Numbered from the stretch's first letter, positions 1 to 9,654 are shown. The stretch: DNA of 64,000 bases from Arctopsyche grandis (GCF_051622035.1 NC_135359.1:21920001-21984000); one strand, 5' to 3'. Made by a program: numbers and translations. Notes: generated by a model from the sequence alone, not told the origin.

Positions 1-795
1 TAATATTTACCCATATATTATAAACAATTAATACGCAGACAGTAGAGCGAATGACATGTTTTTATGTCTGTACGATTTATTTATGTCTAGAGTTTCCCAG
101 TACATAATTTAAATTTAGTATCACGTGGTTTAATTTAATTTAATTTAATCCCTAACGGAAAAATACATTATATTGGCTGGTTTAAACGAGGAAAACTTCT
201 TGTCGATAATCCGGGATCAGTTTATGCAAAAGAGTATCCGAAAAATCCATCTGAATGTTAAAAAACATAGTTTGGACAAGTCGACTGTATGAGCTTAGCC
301 TTTGAGTAATATTCCAGAGGATGCAGCGGTTATGCTTATACCCAGTATAAGGAAATAGTACAAAAAAATTCAATAACGTCCGCGCTGGCGTCTCATGGGC
401 TTACATAGAATTTTACACGAGGCGTCGCTTCATGAATCATTTTTATACAATGGAAAAGCAAATATATACAATTTTAAATGTACATGTATTGTTGATACTA
501 GTGACATACCGAGTTTTGTATAAATGCTTTTTATGATGGAAAAAATCAATGTATGCATTTGTCCAATATTATTAATATGGGTTGGTATATTTTTGCAGAA
601 TTATATCCGATTTTAATGTTGAGACAACTCCATGCTAAATTTGCATCTGTACATATGTATTGATTCTACCCACCAAATCCATAGCCTACACCTGTTTCCA
701 AATCGAAGGAAAATCTGTATAAGGCAGCGGAAAATCCACTGAAAACCTATCCATAGCAATTTCCACTGTCTGCTTTGTGCTGTATGGAGTGAAGG
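1..795. other. AT-rich non-coding stretch
   Basis: Only short, unconvincing open frames occur here. I recognise no gene and no bounded repeat. If the minus-strand exon at 18990-19176 belongs to a gene extending left, this would be intron sequence. Confidence 0.4.
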
Positions 796-803
796 GTGTA
801 GAC

Positions 804-1021
804 CAGGCCTGGGAAAACTTTTCGAATGAAGGGCCGCATTAAGAATTAAAAATGAACGTCGGGCCGCAAGTAAAATACTTTTTATAGATATATGTACATT
901 ATTTACTGTCATGAAAAATAATTTCAATGAATGATCCTCTAATAGCCAACAATTTGGCAGAGCGCACAAAAATTCGAATCGGGCCGGATGCGGCCCGCGG
1001 GCCACAGTTTGCCTAGGCCTG
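804..1021. mobile_element. hAT-type MITE, 218 bp, with 8-bp target duplication
   Basis: The left end reads CAGGCCTGGGAAAAC and the right end is its imperfect complement (GTTTGCCTAGGCCTG). GTGTAGAC (796-803) and GTGTAGAT (1022-1029) flank it, a 7/8 match of the 8-bp length made by hAT transposases. The interior near both ends is rich in GGGCCGC/GCGGCCC, as in many hAT elements. There is no coding capacity, so it is a non-autonomous copy. Confidence 0.75.
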
Positions 1022-1257
1022 GTGTAGATTGTAGATACTTTCAAAAACATTTTGTTTATGAGTTTGGCTTATTTTACCAAATATTATTTATGATCGGCCC
1101 AATGAAATATCATCGGGTGAATTATTAGAATAAAATTTCAAAATTTATAATTATTTGAACAAACAACTTTTTTTAAATTTTATTCGAAAAATGTTTTACA
1201 AATATATGCAAATATAAGAAAAGAGCATATATTATTAAGTTAAAGCCGAATTTCAAA

Positions 1258-1325
1258 TCCTTGATAAGCTCAACGGTAATGAGTGCAAGTTATCAGTAGG
1301 AGGCTCATGGGTCCAAAACCCACCA
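1258..1325 (+). repeat. tRNA-like sequence (SINE head or tRNA pseudogene)
   Basis: The stretch contains AGCTCAACGGTA, resembling a pol III A box / D arm, and about 35 bases later GGGTCCAAAACCC, which can fold as a T-arm (B-box position). The acceptor stem does not pair cleanly, so it is not a functional tRNA. A tRNA-derived SINE head is the simplest reading, from a different family than the SINEs listed elsewhere. Confidence 0.35.
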
Positions 1326-1330
1326 AAGGG

Positions 1331-2400
1331 GATTTTTTTCCTTTGGTTTTTATATCGCATGTCATATTATGTATGTATGTATATAATAGCGTTCGTTACC
1401 ACAAGCAAACATACTGAATTGGCCTGAGTTATATATCATATATATAATGATGTATGTATGTTTATATTTTTATAATAACATAAAAAAGTGCAGTTATTAT
1501 TTTGCAGGTTTTAATAATGAACAGTTTCAATTATAAAAGAAAGAATTATCTGAAAGCCTTTGTGTGCTTAAAAACTATATAAACATTATTATAAAATTAT
1601 ACAACGAAAGAAAATATAAAATTTAAGCTGTTCGAATACTTAAAAAATAATCATTTAACACCAAAATGACATTGCAGTAACAAAATGGGTCAAAACACTG
1701 AATCGAAAGTTAAAACGGTCCATAGTAGCCTGCGGCAGTTGGATCAGTCCAAACGGCCGGCCGGTTATATAGGCCACCCAGCAGGGGGTAGGTAATAAGG
1801 TCAACGTTTCACCGATAAAAAGTTTCAGCTGAAACGCACCCGCCACAAGTGCATTGCGAAACACAAATAAAAACTTTCAAAAAAGAGTAAAAAAAGACAC
1901 ATATCATATCATACGTTACCTGAAGAGCTGCTGTTGGACGGATGAACCATTCCGATCGAGCATATCTCCGAATCGCCGAAAGCCCACATCTCACACAAGC
2001 GACAAAGGCGAGATCGGCTTAACTATTTATTTAAAAACAACCGACTAAATGAAATCGCGATATTATTATTATATATGTATGTATATATACGACAGCAATA
2101 AAATCGTTAAATCATAGAAAAGTGTAAAAAACTGAAAGAATCGCTCGAAAATACTACGGCTACCGAGTTGAGCAACGATTTACAAGTGTACAACATCTTA
2201 CAAGTAAAAGTACAAGCGAAAGTATTACTTTAAAACGAAAGTTGAAAGAAACACTATCGGCACATTATCACAACGACCACGTTTCTGATTATATTATATA
2301 TATATTTATTTATTATTTTTATTTATTGTGCGAATTTGATTTTCCCGCTAGTATTATGTGTGTATAAGTCAGTGCTGAATCAGGTAAATAGTCCGAATGA
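1331..2400. other. Non-coding stretch with possible promoter-like segment
   Basis: Most of it is AT-rich with no recognisable gene. A GC-richer block near 1715-1800 contains GGTTATATAGGCC, a TATA-like motif, followed by sequence without long open frames. A possible donor (CAG then GTAAAT) lies near 2385. Nothing proves transcription. Confidence 0.2.
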
Positions 2401-2762
2401 AGGTAGATTTCGGGTGGTGGTCAGAAGACAAGGAGGGGGTGGGGGGAGAGGAGTGGGTGTAAAATTGCAGACGTAATTGCAGGAGTGAGATGGAGTAATC
2501 GAGTCGGGATCGGTCGCAGTGTGTCGGTGTGAGTGGGTGGGGGGTGGGGTGGTCCAGGGGGTGGGATCGGGTGGGTGAAATTAAAATTGTAATATGTTCC
2601 GGGTAGAGAGCGGGATAAGGTTAGGGGGAGGGGGTGCCCGGGCACGTGCGGCGCCGCCGACGTCAGCCGCGGCAGTGAGGGGGCGGACGCCCTGACCCGG
2701 GCCGCGCCTGCGCCCTCGCCTTCGCCCTCCCGCAGCGCCCCACAACCTTTTGTCTTTCAGTA
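2401..2762. other. GC-rich block ending in a good splice-acceptor-like sequence
   Basis: About 350 bases are far richer in G+C than the surroundings, first G-rich (2430-2640), then CpG-rich (2640-2745). The block ends in a pyrimidine run and CTTTTGTCTTTCAG, which looks like a plus-strand acceptor, followed by an ATG at about 2788. It could be the promoter and first intron of an unrecognised gene, or compositionally odd repeat DNA. Confidence 0.3.
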
Positions 2763-3017
2763 GGTGGCCCTTCGTCGACTGGATACGATGCCGAATTCCG
2801 AATCGTCGATATTCGAAACAAAAGGAACATACACGAGGTTGAATTTGAGTCCACGTTGCACATATCATTGATGCGTGAGAGACGTATGTAGATATGTCTG
2901 CAGACGAATTGGCAGATAAATCTGTAGCGATTTGTCAATCGTAGAGATTTGAACTTTAGGATAGGAAATTGTCTGCCGACAGATAAGGATTTTGATCACT
3001 GTTGATAAATATTTTAC

Positions 3018-4083
3018 ATAGATATACATATGAGCTATGGACGTGCACATTCGCTCTATTGTCATGGATATTCTATTAGATCCGTCTTGTTAAAGCGTGT
3101 GGAATCTATTGTCGATTTGGGTATCACTTTTGATCCTCAGCTCACCTTTCACAACCATATCAAGAAAGTCGCTGACGTTTCCTTTCGTCGACTTGGATTT
3201 GTTTTGAGATATGCAAGATTATTCTCCAATCCTTTGTCTTCTCGCTTGCTTTTCAATTCGCTTGTGAGAAGTAAGCTAGAGTATAATGCGATTGTGTGGA
3301 ATCCGCATGAAGCAAATTACTCTCTGATGATTGAGAAAGTGCAAAAAGCATTTCTTCGTTTCCTATATAGGAAAGAATATGGGTATTACCCATATCTCTA
3401 CCCCACTCCTTTCCTTTTGGGCATGCTTGGGTATAATTCCCTTGAACTTCGGAGAAACTTCTCATTAATTCGTTTCGTTCTCCTGCTCTTACGTGGTAAT
3501 ACGTCATGCCCGTTGTTGCTGGAGCAGTTGGGACTTTATGTCCCTAATCACTATGTGCGTGGTAGACATCATCATTTTCTGGCTGTACCTCCTGCCCGCA
3601 CAGTCCTTTTTCGAATGGCTCCTATTCCAAGAGCTATTCGACTTCTTAATGAAATCGTTGCTGCCGAGACTGAATGTGATATTTTCCACCTTAGTGAGCG
3701 TAAATTGTCGGAAATTACTCTAACCCATTTATCTGGTAGTCTGCGCTCATCATTGTTTTCATGATTGATTGTGATTTATGAGTGAAATTTTGATTAACTC
3801 TCTTCCATTTGGGCCTTACAGGGATGTTTTGTATTTGTAGTTGTTTCTTACATATTTATTGAAACTGGCTGTAGGTGCAAGGCATTCCTTATGCTATATT
3901 TTATTTGATATTTTTATTTTATCTGTTATTATTAAATGCTATTTTTTATGTTTATGTATGGATGTATTTATGTTTATGTTTAATTGTTATTTTTTTTGTG
4001 TTATATTTTTTGACCATTGTGGCGCTTTAGGAATTCCTGTTATGCCACAATGATCTGTTTAGAATAAATAAATAAATAAATAT
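3018..4083 (+). mobile_element. 5'-truncated LINE with 3' UTR and (AAAT)n tail
   Basis: The ORF2 end is followed by about 300 bases of T-rich 3' UTR, then a stem-loop (TTGTGGCGC ... ATGCCACAA, about 4017-4051) and the tail AATAAATAAATAAATAAATA (about 4063-4082). The microsatellite tail fixes the orientation and the 3' end. The 5' limit is uncertain and no clear target duplication was found. Confidence 0.65.
3030..3764 (+). CDS. Non-LTR retrotransposon ORF2 C-terminal fragment (244 aa)
   Basis: This uninterrupted 244-codon frame is the end of a LINE polyprotein, downstream of the reverse transcriptase catalytic motifs. It carries the typical post-RT pattern: DLGITFDPQLTFHNHIKK (about residues 30-47), then NSLVRSKLEYNAIVWNP (about 78-94), then a cysteine-poor C-terminal tail. 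The endonuclease and catalytic RT parts are missing, so the copy is 5'-truncated and cannot move by itself. The initiating ATG is only the first in frame, not a real start. The lack of stops and frameshifts suggests a fairly young insertion. The Jockey/CR1/R1 group is likely, but the clade cannot be fixed by eye. Confidence 0.75.
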   Translation: MSYGRAHSLYCHGYSIRSVLLKRVESIVDLGITFDPQLTFHNHIKKVADVSFRRLGFVLRYARLFSNPLSSRLLFNSLVRSKLEYNAIVWNPHEANYSLMIEKVQKAFLRFLYRKEYGYYPYLYPTPFLLGMLGYNSLELRRNFSLIRFVLLLLRGNTSCPLLLEQLGLYVPNHYVRGRHHHFLAVPPARTVLFRMAPIPRAIRLLNEIVAAETECDIFHLSERKLSEITLTHLSGSLRSSLFS

Positions 4084-4086
4084 GTA

Positions 4087-4127
4087 TACCAGGAAGGCTT
4101 GACAGGAAGACCCCAATGAGCCTTCCT
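4087..4127 (+). repeat. Stem-loop like a LINE 3' end
   Basis: ACCAGGAAGGCT and AGCCTTCCTGG face each other across a short loop. The same stem sequence occurs at the 3' end of the LINE remnant near 46170-46212, so this is probably a leftover 3' end of that family, directly behind the tail of the preceding LINE. Confidence 0.45.
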
Positions 4128-4295
4128 GGACAATTAATTACAAACAATGCAGCATTTTCATTACATAAATCACTGTATTTCGAGAAGCTGAAGAACACGA
4201 AATTAACAATTAATTAAATAATCAATGAATTTTAGACTTGTACATATTTTTTTACAAATTGTACATACATAATACGGTAGATTTGTGACAGCAGG

Positions 4296-4494
4296 TAGGA
4301 TGATTATTTTTTTTGCCAATTTTTTAAGGCACCGTTTCAACAATGATCAGATAAAATTGGCAAACTCTGATAAGAAACGATTGATTTAGAGTCACAAATA
4401 CCCCCAAATCTGACCAGAAGTATAGCGGGCTCGAACTCAATAATCACTTGGTGCTAAACATACACGCTACTACTGAGCCATACTGCTGGCTATG
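4296..4494 (-). mobile_element. tRNA-derived SINE, copy 1
   Basis: On the minus strand it begins GCCAGCAGTATGGCTCAG (A-box-like), has GAGTTCGAGCC at the B-box position, then a body with CTGGTCAGATTTGG and a 3' part with TTGCCAATTTTATCTGAT and GAAACGGT. The same order recurs at 13481, 17317, 36199 and 51590, which defines the family. Confidence 0.6.
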
Positions 4495-4757
4495 TATGTT
4501 TCATTCCAAATATAGATTTCGTTCGTTCACGAACATACTAGTTTGTTTATACACAAACTAATCTGAGCCGTTACAGTGTACACAAAATAACAAATTGACG
4601 AACAATCTGGTAAACGGGTTACATCCTAAATGTGAATCGCTACCAGGATAACTGCCGCTACGAAAGTCGTGCGCGCGGAATCGTGTTGCACGAAAACTCG
4701 TCGCACAGGAAAATTGTCGTACAGAAAATTGCCCAAATATTGGTCAGCGGGTCGACC

Positions 4758-4857
4758 TCACGGGACCGAAAGTGAAAAGGTCAAAAAAGCAAATATCGGA
4801 TGGCAAAGATCGAAAATCGAAAGATCTTAAGTCGAAAAAAAAAGGGTGCATAGTAAA
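4758..4857 (+). repeat. Segment homologous to one arm of the 22.7-kb palindrome
   Basis: The core AAATATCGGATGGCAAAGAT, then ATCGAAAATCGAAAGATC and GGGTGCATAGTAAACAGTAC, matches the left arm at about 22783-22862 with few differences. It lies between the left inverted end of the outer element and the hAT insertion at 4893. Confidence 0.6.
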
Positions 4858-5290
4858 CAGTACTATGTATATATTATATGTATAATATATATCAGTGGCA
4901 TGCGGTGAAATTATTTCTCTTTTTGTCACACAGCCTTGTCTAATGTGCGCGCGCAGGATACGGGAGGAAAAGCCTGTTACACTTGTTCCTGTTGTATCCT
5001 GCTCGCGCAAATTAAGTGAGGATGTACGACGGGCAGTGGTGTAGCGAAGGGGGGGGTTCGGGGGGTCTGGACCCCCCCCCTTGGTGGAGCGCAGTCGGGG
5101 GCAAAATATCCCACAAATTATCACAAATCCATGACAGATTTTTAGGACATAAACATATACTTGAAAATTTCCAATGTTTGCTTCCCGATAGAAAAAGCTC
5201 TCAACAAGTATTTTAAAAAATAAGATAAACACTGGGGGAAATTTACAACCAAGATATATTTTGTGGGCCTTGCATTCTAACTGGAGAGTT

Positions 5291-5668
5291 GGATATGTGG
5301 TGGCAATATATAAGTACTAGTGAAAGTCGACCAAAAAACACACTAGCTGCAATTGCAATTTGCAATCCTTCAATATTCCCCAATATTTACATACTTCTAA
5401 AAATTCTAGCAACACTTCCGGTGACAACAGCCACAAGTGAACGGAGCCACTAAAAATATATATGTATTTAAGAAATACGATGTCGGAAAATCGACTAAAT
5501 GGACTTGCTTTATTAAATATTCATAGGGATATAAATGTTAGTGCAGAAAAAATATTAGATACTAGTGTTGGACCCGTTGATTTCAACGGGTGGTTTCGAA
5601 AAGGAATTGAAACTCGAATAAAAATAAAGTTAAAGATATTGAATCGACTGGTTTCGGAAATAAATTGA
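5291..5668 (+). pseudogene. hAT transposase C-terminal remnant
   Basis: The frame from about 5291 gives WWQYI, then the hAT dimerisation hallmark LPVTTATSER (about 5416-5445), and stops soon after. The sequence resumes at about 5462 with YLRNTMSENRLNGLALLNIH (5465-5524), which in intact relatives follows closely. The gap between the two motifs is shortened and the frame is broken. The motif set is that of the hAT group whose domesticated relatives include ZMYM and P52rIPK/THAP12 proteins. No N-terminal zinc finger or catalytic acidic residues remain. Confidence 0.75.
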
Positions 5669-5729
5669 TGCACGAATTACGAATGACAAATTACGAAGTG
5701 ATTACGAATTACGAATTACATTTTGTGCA
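5665..5729 (+). repeat. ATTACGAA short tandem repeat
   Basis: Five imperfect ATTACGAA units lie between ATGCAC (about 5668) and GTGCAT (about 5726), which are inverted to each other. It forms the left border of the GC-rich minisatellite. Confidence 0.5.
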
Positions 5730-5990
5730 TCGCCGACGCCTCCGGCACCCCGGGGCCTTCGCCCCCGGCGCTTCCGTCGCTCCGGGGCCTTCGGCCCCAG
5801 CGCCGCCGACGCCTCCGGCGGCCGCACCGCACCCAGCGCCCCCGATGCCTCCGGCATCCCGGGGGCTTCGCCCCCAGCGCCCCCAATGCCTTCGGCACCC
5901 CGGGGGCTTTGCCCCTAGCGCCCCCGATGCCTCCGGCGCCCCGAGGGCTTCGCCCCCAGCGCCCCCGATGCCTTCGGCACCCCGGGGCCT
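5730..5990. repeat. GC-rich minisatellite, unit about 41 bp
   Basis: Units of the form GCGCCCCCGATGCCTCCGGC followed by ACCCCGGGGGCTTCGCCCC repeat about four times from 5834, with more degraded copies before. The block is extremely rich in G+C in an otherwise AT-rich window. It leaves long frames open on both strands (Pro/Ala-rich on plus, Gly/Ala-rich on minus); these follow from composition and are not a gene. Confidence 0.8.
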
Positions 5991-6350
5991 GAAAAAACTG
6001 GGAAACTGAAAAACTGAAAAAATTAAAAAAAATGAAAAAACTGAAAAAATGAAAAAAATGAAAAAAATGAAAAAACTGAAAAAATGAAAAAACTGAAAAA
6101 ATGAAAAAACTGAAAAAATGAAAAAAATGAAAAAACTGAAAAACTGAAAAAAATGAAAAAACTGAAAAAATGAAAAAAACTGAAAAAATGAAAAAAATGA
6201 AAAAACTGAAAAAAAGAAAAAAATTAAAAACAGAAAAACTGAAAAAAATGAAAAAAATGAAAAAACTGAAAAACTGAAAAAAATGAAAAAAATGAAAAAA
6301 TGAAAAAAATGAAAAAACTGAAAAAATGAAAAATATGAAGAAAAAAAAAA
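5991..6350. repeat. A-rich minisatellite, GAAAAAAT/GAAAAACT units
   Basis: About 350 bases of 8-9-base units vary between CTGAAAAA, ATGAAAAA and AAATGAAAAA. It abuts the GC-rich block and is strongly strand-asymmetric (purines on the plus strand). Minus-strand frames encode only Phe/Ser-rich low-complexity sequence. Confidence 0.85.
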
Positions 6351-6859
6351 ATTTGTTCCCCATACTGGTTGATTCATTATGTTCGGCGAGAGTTAGGACA
6401 CACACACACACACAGATTACCGTCTTTATATTAGATATATGTTTACAATAAAGACGCGAAGATTGGATCTGTGAATTTCGTACTTTTTTAAAATATTCAT
6501 TATTTTTATTTTATTTGAATTTTGTTCATACCATATTTTTATTACGTATTTACTTTATTTTTATATGTTGTGATTTTATATTAATTAAATATAAATTATC
6601 TTGCCTTTTTTCCTGTCAAAACCCCCCCTTGACAAAATCCTGGCTACGCCACTGACGACGGGGGGGAGAGAGAGTTTTACCGTACGCCACTGATATATAT
6701 GTATATACTAACCGCTTTTCCAAACCTCCTTTACGTTTCACATTAAGACGTCTTTTTTATATCTCTTATTTCTTATCCGATCGTTTTCATACTTTGTTCA
6801 TATATACATATGCATGATAAACGAATATTTTCGACTTTTTCACGGTCACCCGTCTAGTC

Positions 6860-7158
6860 CACGGATTCTTAACCTTATTGTGGTGACGGGCGCACTTGAG
6901 ATTTAGGAGAAGAGTGATAGGCGCAGGCCGGACTTTTAAAAAACAAAATTTACATACATCGTATTAAAAAGAAGTATATATTTATGTATTCTTTTTATTA
7001 TTGTTTTTTAAATTTTATTTGATAATTTGCCGGGGCGCACATGCGCCCGCGGGCACGCGCTTAAATTAAATTGTATATATCTCATACAAACAATATTTGG
7101 CCGTGCGCTGCCGTTCGTGTCGCAGACGCATAGTGCGGTCAGAGCTTAAGAATCCGTG
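6860..7158. mobile_element. hAT-type MITE, 299 bp
   Basis: Left end CACGGATTCTTAACC and inverted right end CACGGATTCTTAAGC match at 14 of 15 bases. It is flanked by perfect 8-bp GTCTAGTC copies at 6852-6859 and 7159-7166. The interior has complementary CpG-rich segments and no open frame. The right-hand duplication is shared with the next element. Confidence 0.8.
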
Positions 7159-7265
7159 GTCTAGTCCAGTGCTTCCCAAATTGGGGGGTCGCGACCCCCT
7201 GGGGGGCCGTAGGATTTCTCGCAGGGGCCGCGAAAATATTCAATAGAAAGTACAAATATTCATTT

Positions 7266-7708
7266 ATGAATATTTTTCCACATTACATATTTAGGGAATG
7301 TATATATTTAAGGAAATATTTCCCAAACTTGAATGAGGATGAAAGGAACAATTGGATAGTAACACCATTTGCCAAGTCCTTAAAATATTATCATATTACG
7401 TGGACAGCCCAAGAAGAGTTGGTCGATATCAGATCAGATAATTTGCTTGAAGTGGAATTTAATGAAAAAAGTATTTCAAAATTTTGGTTAAGGCGACAGC
7501 AAGAATATCCTGCTATTGGAAAAGAAGCCCTCTGGTAACTCTTATTCCTTTCGCGACTACGTACCTATGCGAAACAGCATTTTCGTCATTACTTATATTA
7601 AAAAATAAGCAAAGGTCATGCCTTTCCACGGAGACTTTGGAAGATTCTGACATTGAACCCGATATCGATCTGTTATGTAAAAACATGCGACCTGATCTAT
7701 TGCATTAA
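7266..7708 (+). pseudogene. hAT transposase C-terminal remnant (ZBED5/SCAND3-like)
   Basis: Frame 1 gives EELVDIRSDNLLEVEFNE and SKFWLRRQQEYPAIGKEAL (to about 7535). A frameshift leads to LIPFATTYLCETAFSSLLIL and DIDLLCKNMRPDLLH. In intact relatives these are one continuous C-terminal region, with the PFATTYLCE-FS motif in the hAT dimerisation domain. One indel near 7525-7540 separates the halves. The upstream transposase is absent. Confidence 0.75.
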
Positions 7709-7830
7709 ATTGTTTTATGTGTATAGTTTTTATTTAAAAAAAATGTTTTTAAGCAAGTTCCTATAATTTTGTGCTGAATATAAATGTGTGTATTATAATT
7801 TTAATAATTACTGCCAAATAAACCTTTTAA

Positions 7831-8789
7831 CCCTTTGACTGCTACAACAACGATAAATCGTTGTTTTGAAATCGGCGAAGATTGCTACGACGATCGTTGT
7901 TGACGTCATTAATTGTCGTATTTCAATACTTTCTTTGAGCCACCAGCGCATCAGTGGCACGAAACATTTTTTTTATATACGTATTTATATTTATTTTTCA
8001 ATCAAGCTTTATAAATATTTATAAATTTTTTAAATAAAAGCTCTTCAATTTCGGGTTCATCATCAAAGTAAATTTTGGGTTCATTGTCAATGTCATATAA
8101 GGAGTTATTACTTGGGAATTGATTATTGTCGATAAATCCATTTTCAGAATCAGTAGAGCTGCTGATTTGTCGAGTTCCTCGGCGAGGAGCTATTATTTCG
8201 CTTTCATCACTTTCACTGTCCGATATCATTTTGCAGAGTTAAAATAAATGGCAAAAAACAATAGAAATCCGCTTTCAATTATATAGGTCACGAGACGTCA
8301 CGAATTCATGCAATCAATCAAATGCAACTGAAATGCATACAAAATGTTTATGATACATGTTGAAAAATTATTTGATTATTAGAAACTTCGCATCCTTGTG
8401 TGTCTCGCTCACACGTACACAATTAAAACCAAGAAAGAAAGAGAGAAAGACCGCTACCTGTTTCGAATATATCGCATGTTGTAAGGATACATCGATATCT
8501 AAAAATAGATTATTGAAAAGAATAAAGCGTCGGAAAACAATTGTCAAAACTTATTTAGTGTATATATGTAGGTATCTCTTTCGCACGCACGCATGTAAAA
8601 GCAAGACAGAAAAAGAGAGCACGAGTCCACGACTGCTTCTTAAAAATGTATATAAAGTATTATAAAAATTACGAGTGTTCGGCGAAGTAAGTATGTAAAA
8701 AAAAATATTATATTTATTTTTTTTCAAAATAATTACAAATGTTAGCATTTTTCGCTTGGACATTGAAAAACCTCGTAGCAGCCAAAGGG
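7831..8789 (-). mobile_element. piggyBac-like element, 959 bp, internally deleted
   Basis: The ends are CCCTTTGACTGCTAC and, inverted, CCCTTTGGCTGCTAC (14/15 identical). The flanks are TTAA at 7827-7830 and 8790-8793, the obligate piggyBac target. It lies wholly inside the hAT at 7167-8869. It keeps only the N-terminal codons of a transposase on the minus strand (8002-8229). Confidence 0.85.
8002..8229 (-). pseudogene. piggyBac transposase N-terminal fragment (75 codons)
   Basis: It begins MISDSESDESE and stays acidic and Ser-rich (DIDNEP, FDDEPEIEE), as usual for piggyBac transposase N-termini. A stop follows after 75 codons. The DDD catalytic core and C-terminal cysteine-rich finger are missing, so this is the remnant of an internal deletion. 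Identity rests on the terminal repeats and TTAA flanks more than on the protein. Confidence 0.6.
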
Positions 8790-9202
8790 TTAAATATAAA
8801 AAAAAAATTATGGGCCGGGAATTAATTCTTTCAGACTGATCGTGACATGAAAGTAATTAAGAAGCACTGGTCTAGTCGATAATAATAAAAATCTCGTAAA
8901 AAAAAGCATTTACTGAGCAATATTTGGTTAATTTTCTGTACGGCAATTTTCCTGTGCGACAGGAGATCCGCACACGCGATTTTCGTAGCGGCGGTTATCC
9001 TGGTAGCGATTCACATTTGGGATGTAATCACCGAACCAGACAAACTACATAGTTTGTTCGTGCACAAACTATTAAGTGTAAGTATTCTCAATCGTTTGTT
9101 CCATCCTTTATGTATAAAGCGCGCACGATATCGCGGCGCCGACAAACCCGCGCAGAACAACCCCGTCAATGCCGCGCAAAACAAAACTTAAAAATAAAAT
9201 GA

Positions 9203-9435
9203 TCTAATATATAATTTTGAAAGAGACTTTGTATGTAAGATTTAAAGGTTTGGGTGGGAGCATAGAAAACAAATCAAAGTTTCTATAACGACCATATCGA
9301 TATCGTTGAATATTATTTTTTTTCGATTCAAATAAATTTAATAAAAAAACAAATGAATGTTTACTATTAGATTATTATGCCTTGTTTAAGCTGTTTATAT
9401 TAAAAATACCGAGCTAAGCCGGGTAAAACCACTAG
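9203..9435 (+). mobile_element. Helitron-like element, copy 1 (233 bp)
   Basis: It starts TCTAATATATAATTTTGAAA, continues GAGACTTTGTATGTAAG, and ends GCCGGGTAAAACCACTAG. It sits between A (9202) and T (9436) with no target duplication, matching Helitron rules (5' TC, 3' CTRR, A/T insertion). Related copies lie at 16132, 18487 and 41913. Confidence 0.6.
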
Positions 9436-9654
9436 TATTTAATAAAACAGAAGGTCCTTTTTGGAAATAGGAAGAGGGGAGAAAAAAGATCTTTTTGAAA
9501 AAAGTGTTTTTTTAATTGTTAAGTGGTGTTTTTTTTTTTTAATTGCAATCGGAGACTTTCACAAAACGAATATTATTTTATAATTTTGTGAGTCCCTAAT
9601 TGGGCTCTGGCAAAAACTTTTTTTGTTAATGTTGCTGTTAATATGATTCTTATG

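Larger units (their letters stand above)
5034..6654 (+). mobile_element. hAT transposon, 1621 bp, internally degraded
   Basis: Termini CAGTGGTGTAGCGA and, inverted, CAGTGGCGTAGCCA are flanked by perfect 8-bp duplications ACGACGGG (5026-5033 and 6655-6662). The interior holds the C-terminal part of a hAT transposase (5291-5668) and two unusual tandem-repeat blocks (5730-5990 and 5991-6350). Most of the transposase gene is gone, so it is non-autonomous. Confidence 0.85.
4893..6692. mobile_element. hAT-type MITE interrupted by another hAT
   Basis: The ends are CAGTGGCATGCGGT and, inverted, CAGTGGCGTACGGT. The flanks are perfect 8-bp ATATATAT copies at 4885-4892 and 6693-6700, although the low-complexity target weakens that evidence. 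Without the internal insertion (5034-6654 plus one 8-bp duplication) the element is about 170 bp and non-coding. Its interior (about 4940-5025) matches the centre and right arm of the 22.7-kb palindrome. Confidence 0.65.
7167..8869 (+). mobile_element. hAT transposon with transposase C-terminus, interrupted by piggyBac
   Basis: Left end CAGTGCTTCCCAAA and inverted right end CAGTGCTTCTTAAT are flanked by perfect GTCTAGTC duplications at 7159-7166 and 8870-8877. Without the nested piggyBac (7831-8789 plus one TTAA) it is about 740 bp and keeps only the end of a transposase gene. Confidence 0.85.
4510..9130. mobile_element. Old element with long inverted ends, now split by nested transposons
   Basis: Sequence near 4605-4750 (for example TGTGAATCGCTACCAGGATAA) returns as its reverse complement at about 8925-9035, with high similarity over at least 120 bases and weaker similarity beyond. 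Removing the nested insertions (4893-6692 and 6860-8869 with their duplications) leaves an element of about 0.8 kb, a fold-back or long-TIR type. The outer ends hold TTTGTTCA-GAAC motifs also seen at 34163-34630. The exact ends are uncertain. Confidence 0.55.

Noticed and set aside
1258-1325. Functional tRNA gene
   Set aside because: A- and B-box-like motifs are present but the acceptor stem and anticodon arm do not pair properly.
4885-4892. ATATATAT as proof of a target duplication
   Set aside because: Not rejected outright, but AT repeats are common here, so the 4893-6692 element rests mainly on its inverted ends.
5665-6411. Long Pro/Ala-rich and Phe/Ser-rich open frames on both strands
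   Set aside because: They are produced by the GC-rich and A-rich minisatellites, which leave most frames open; no start context, no domain and no splice logic support a gene.
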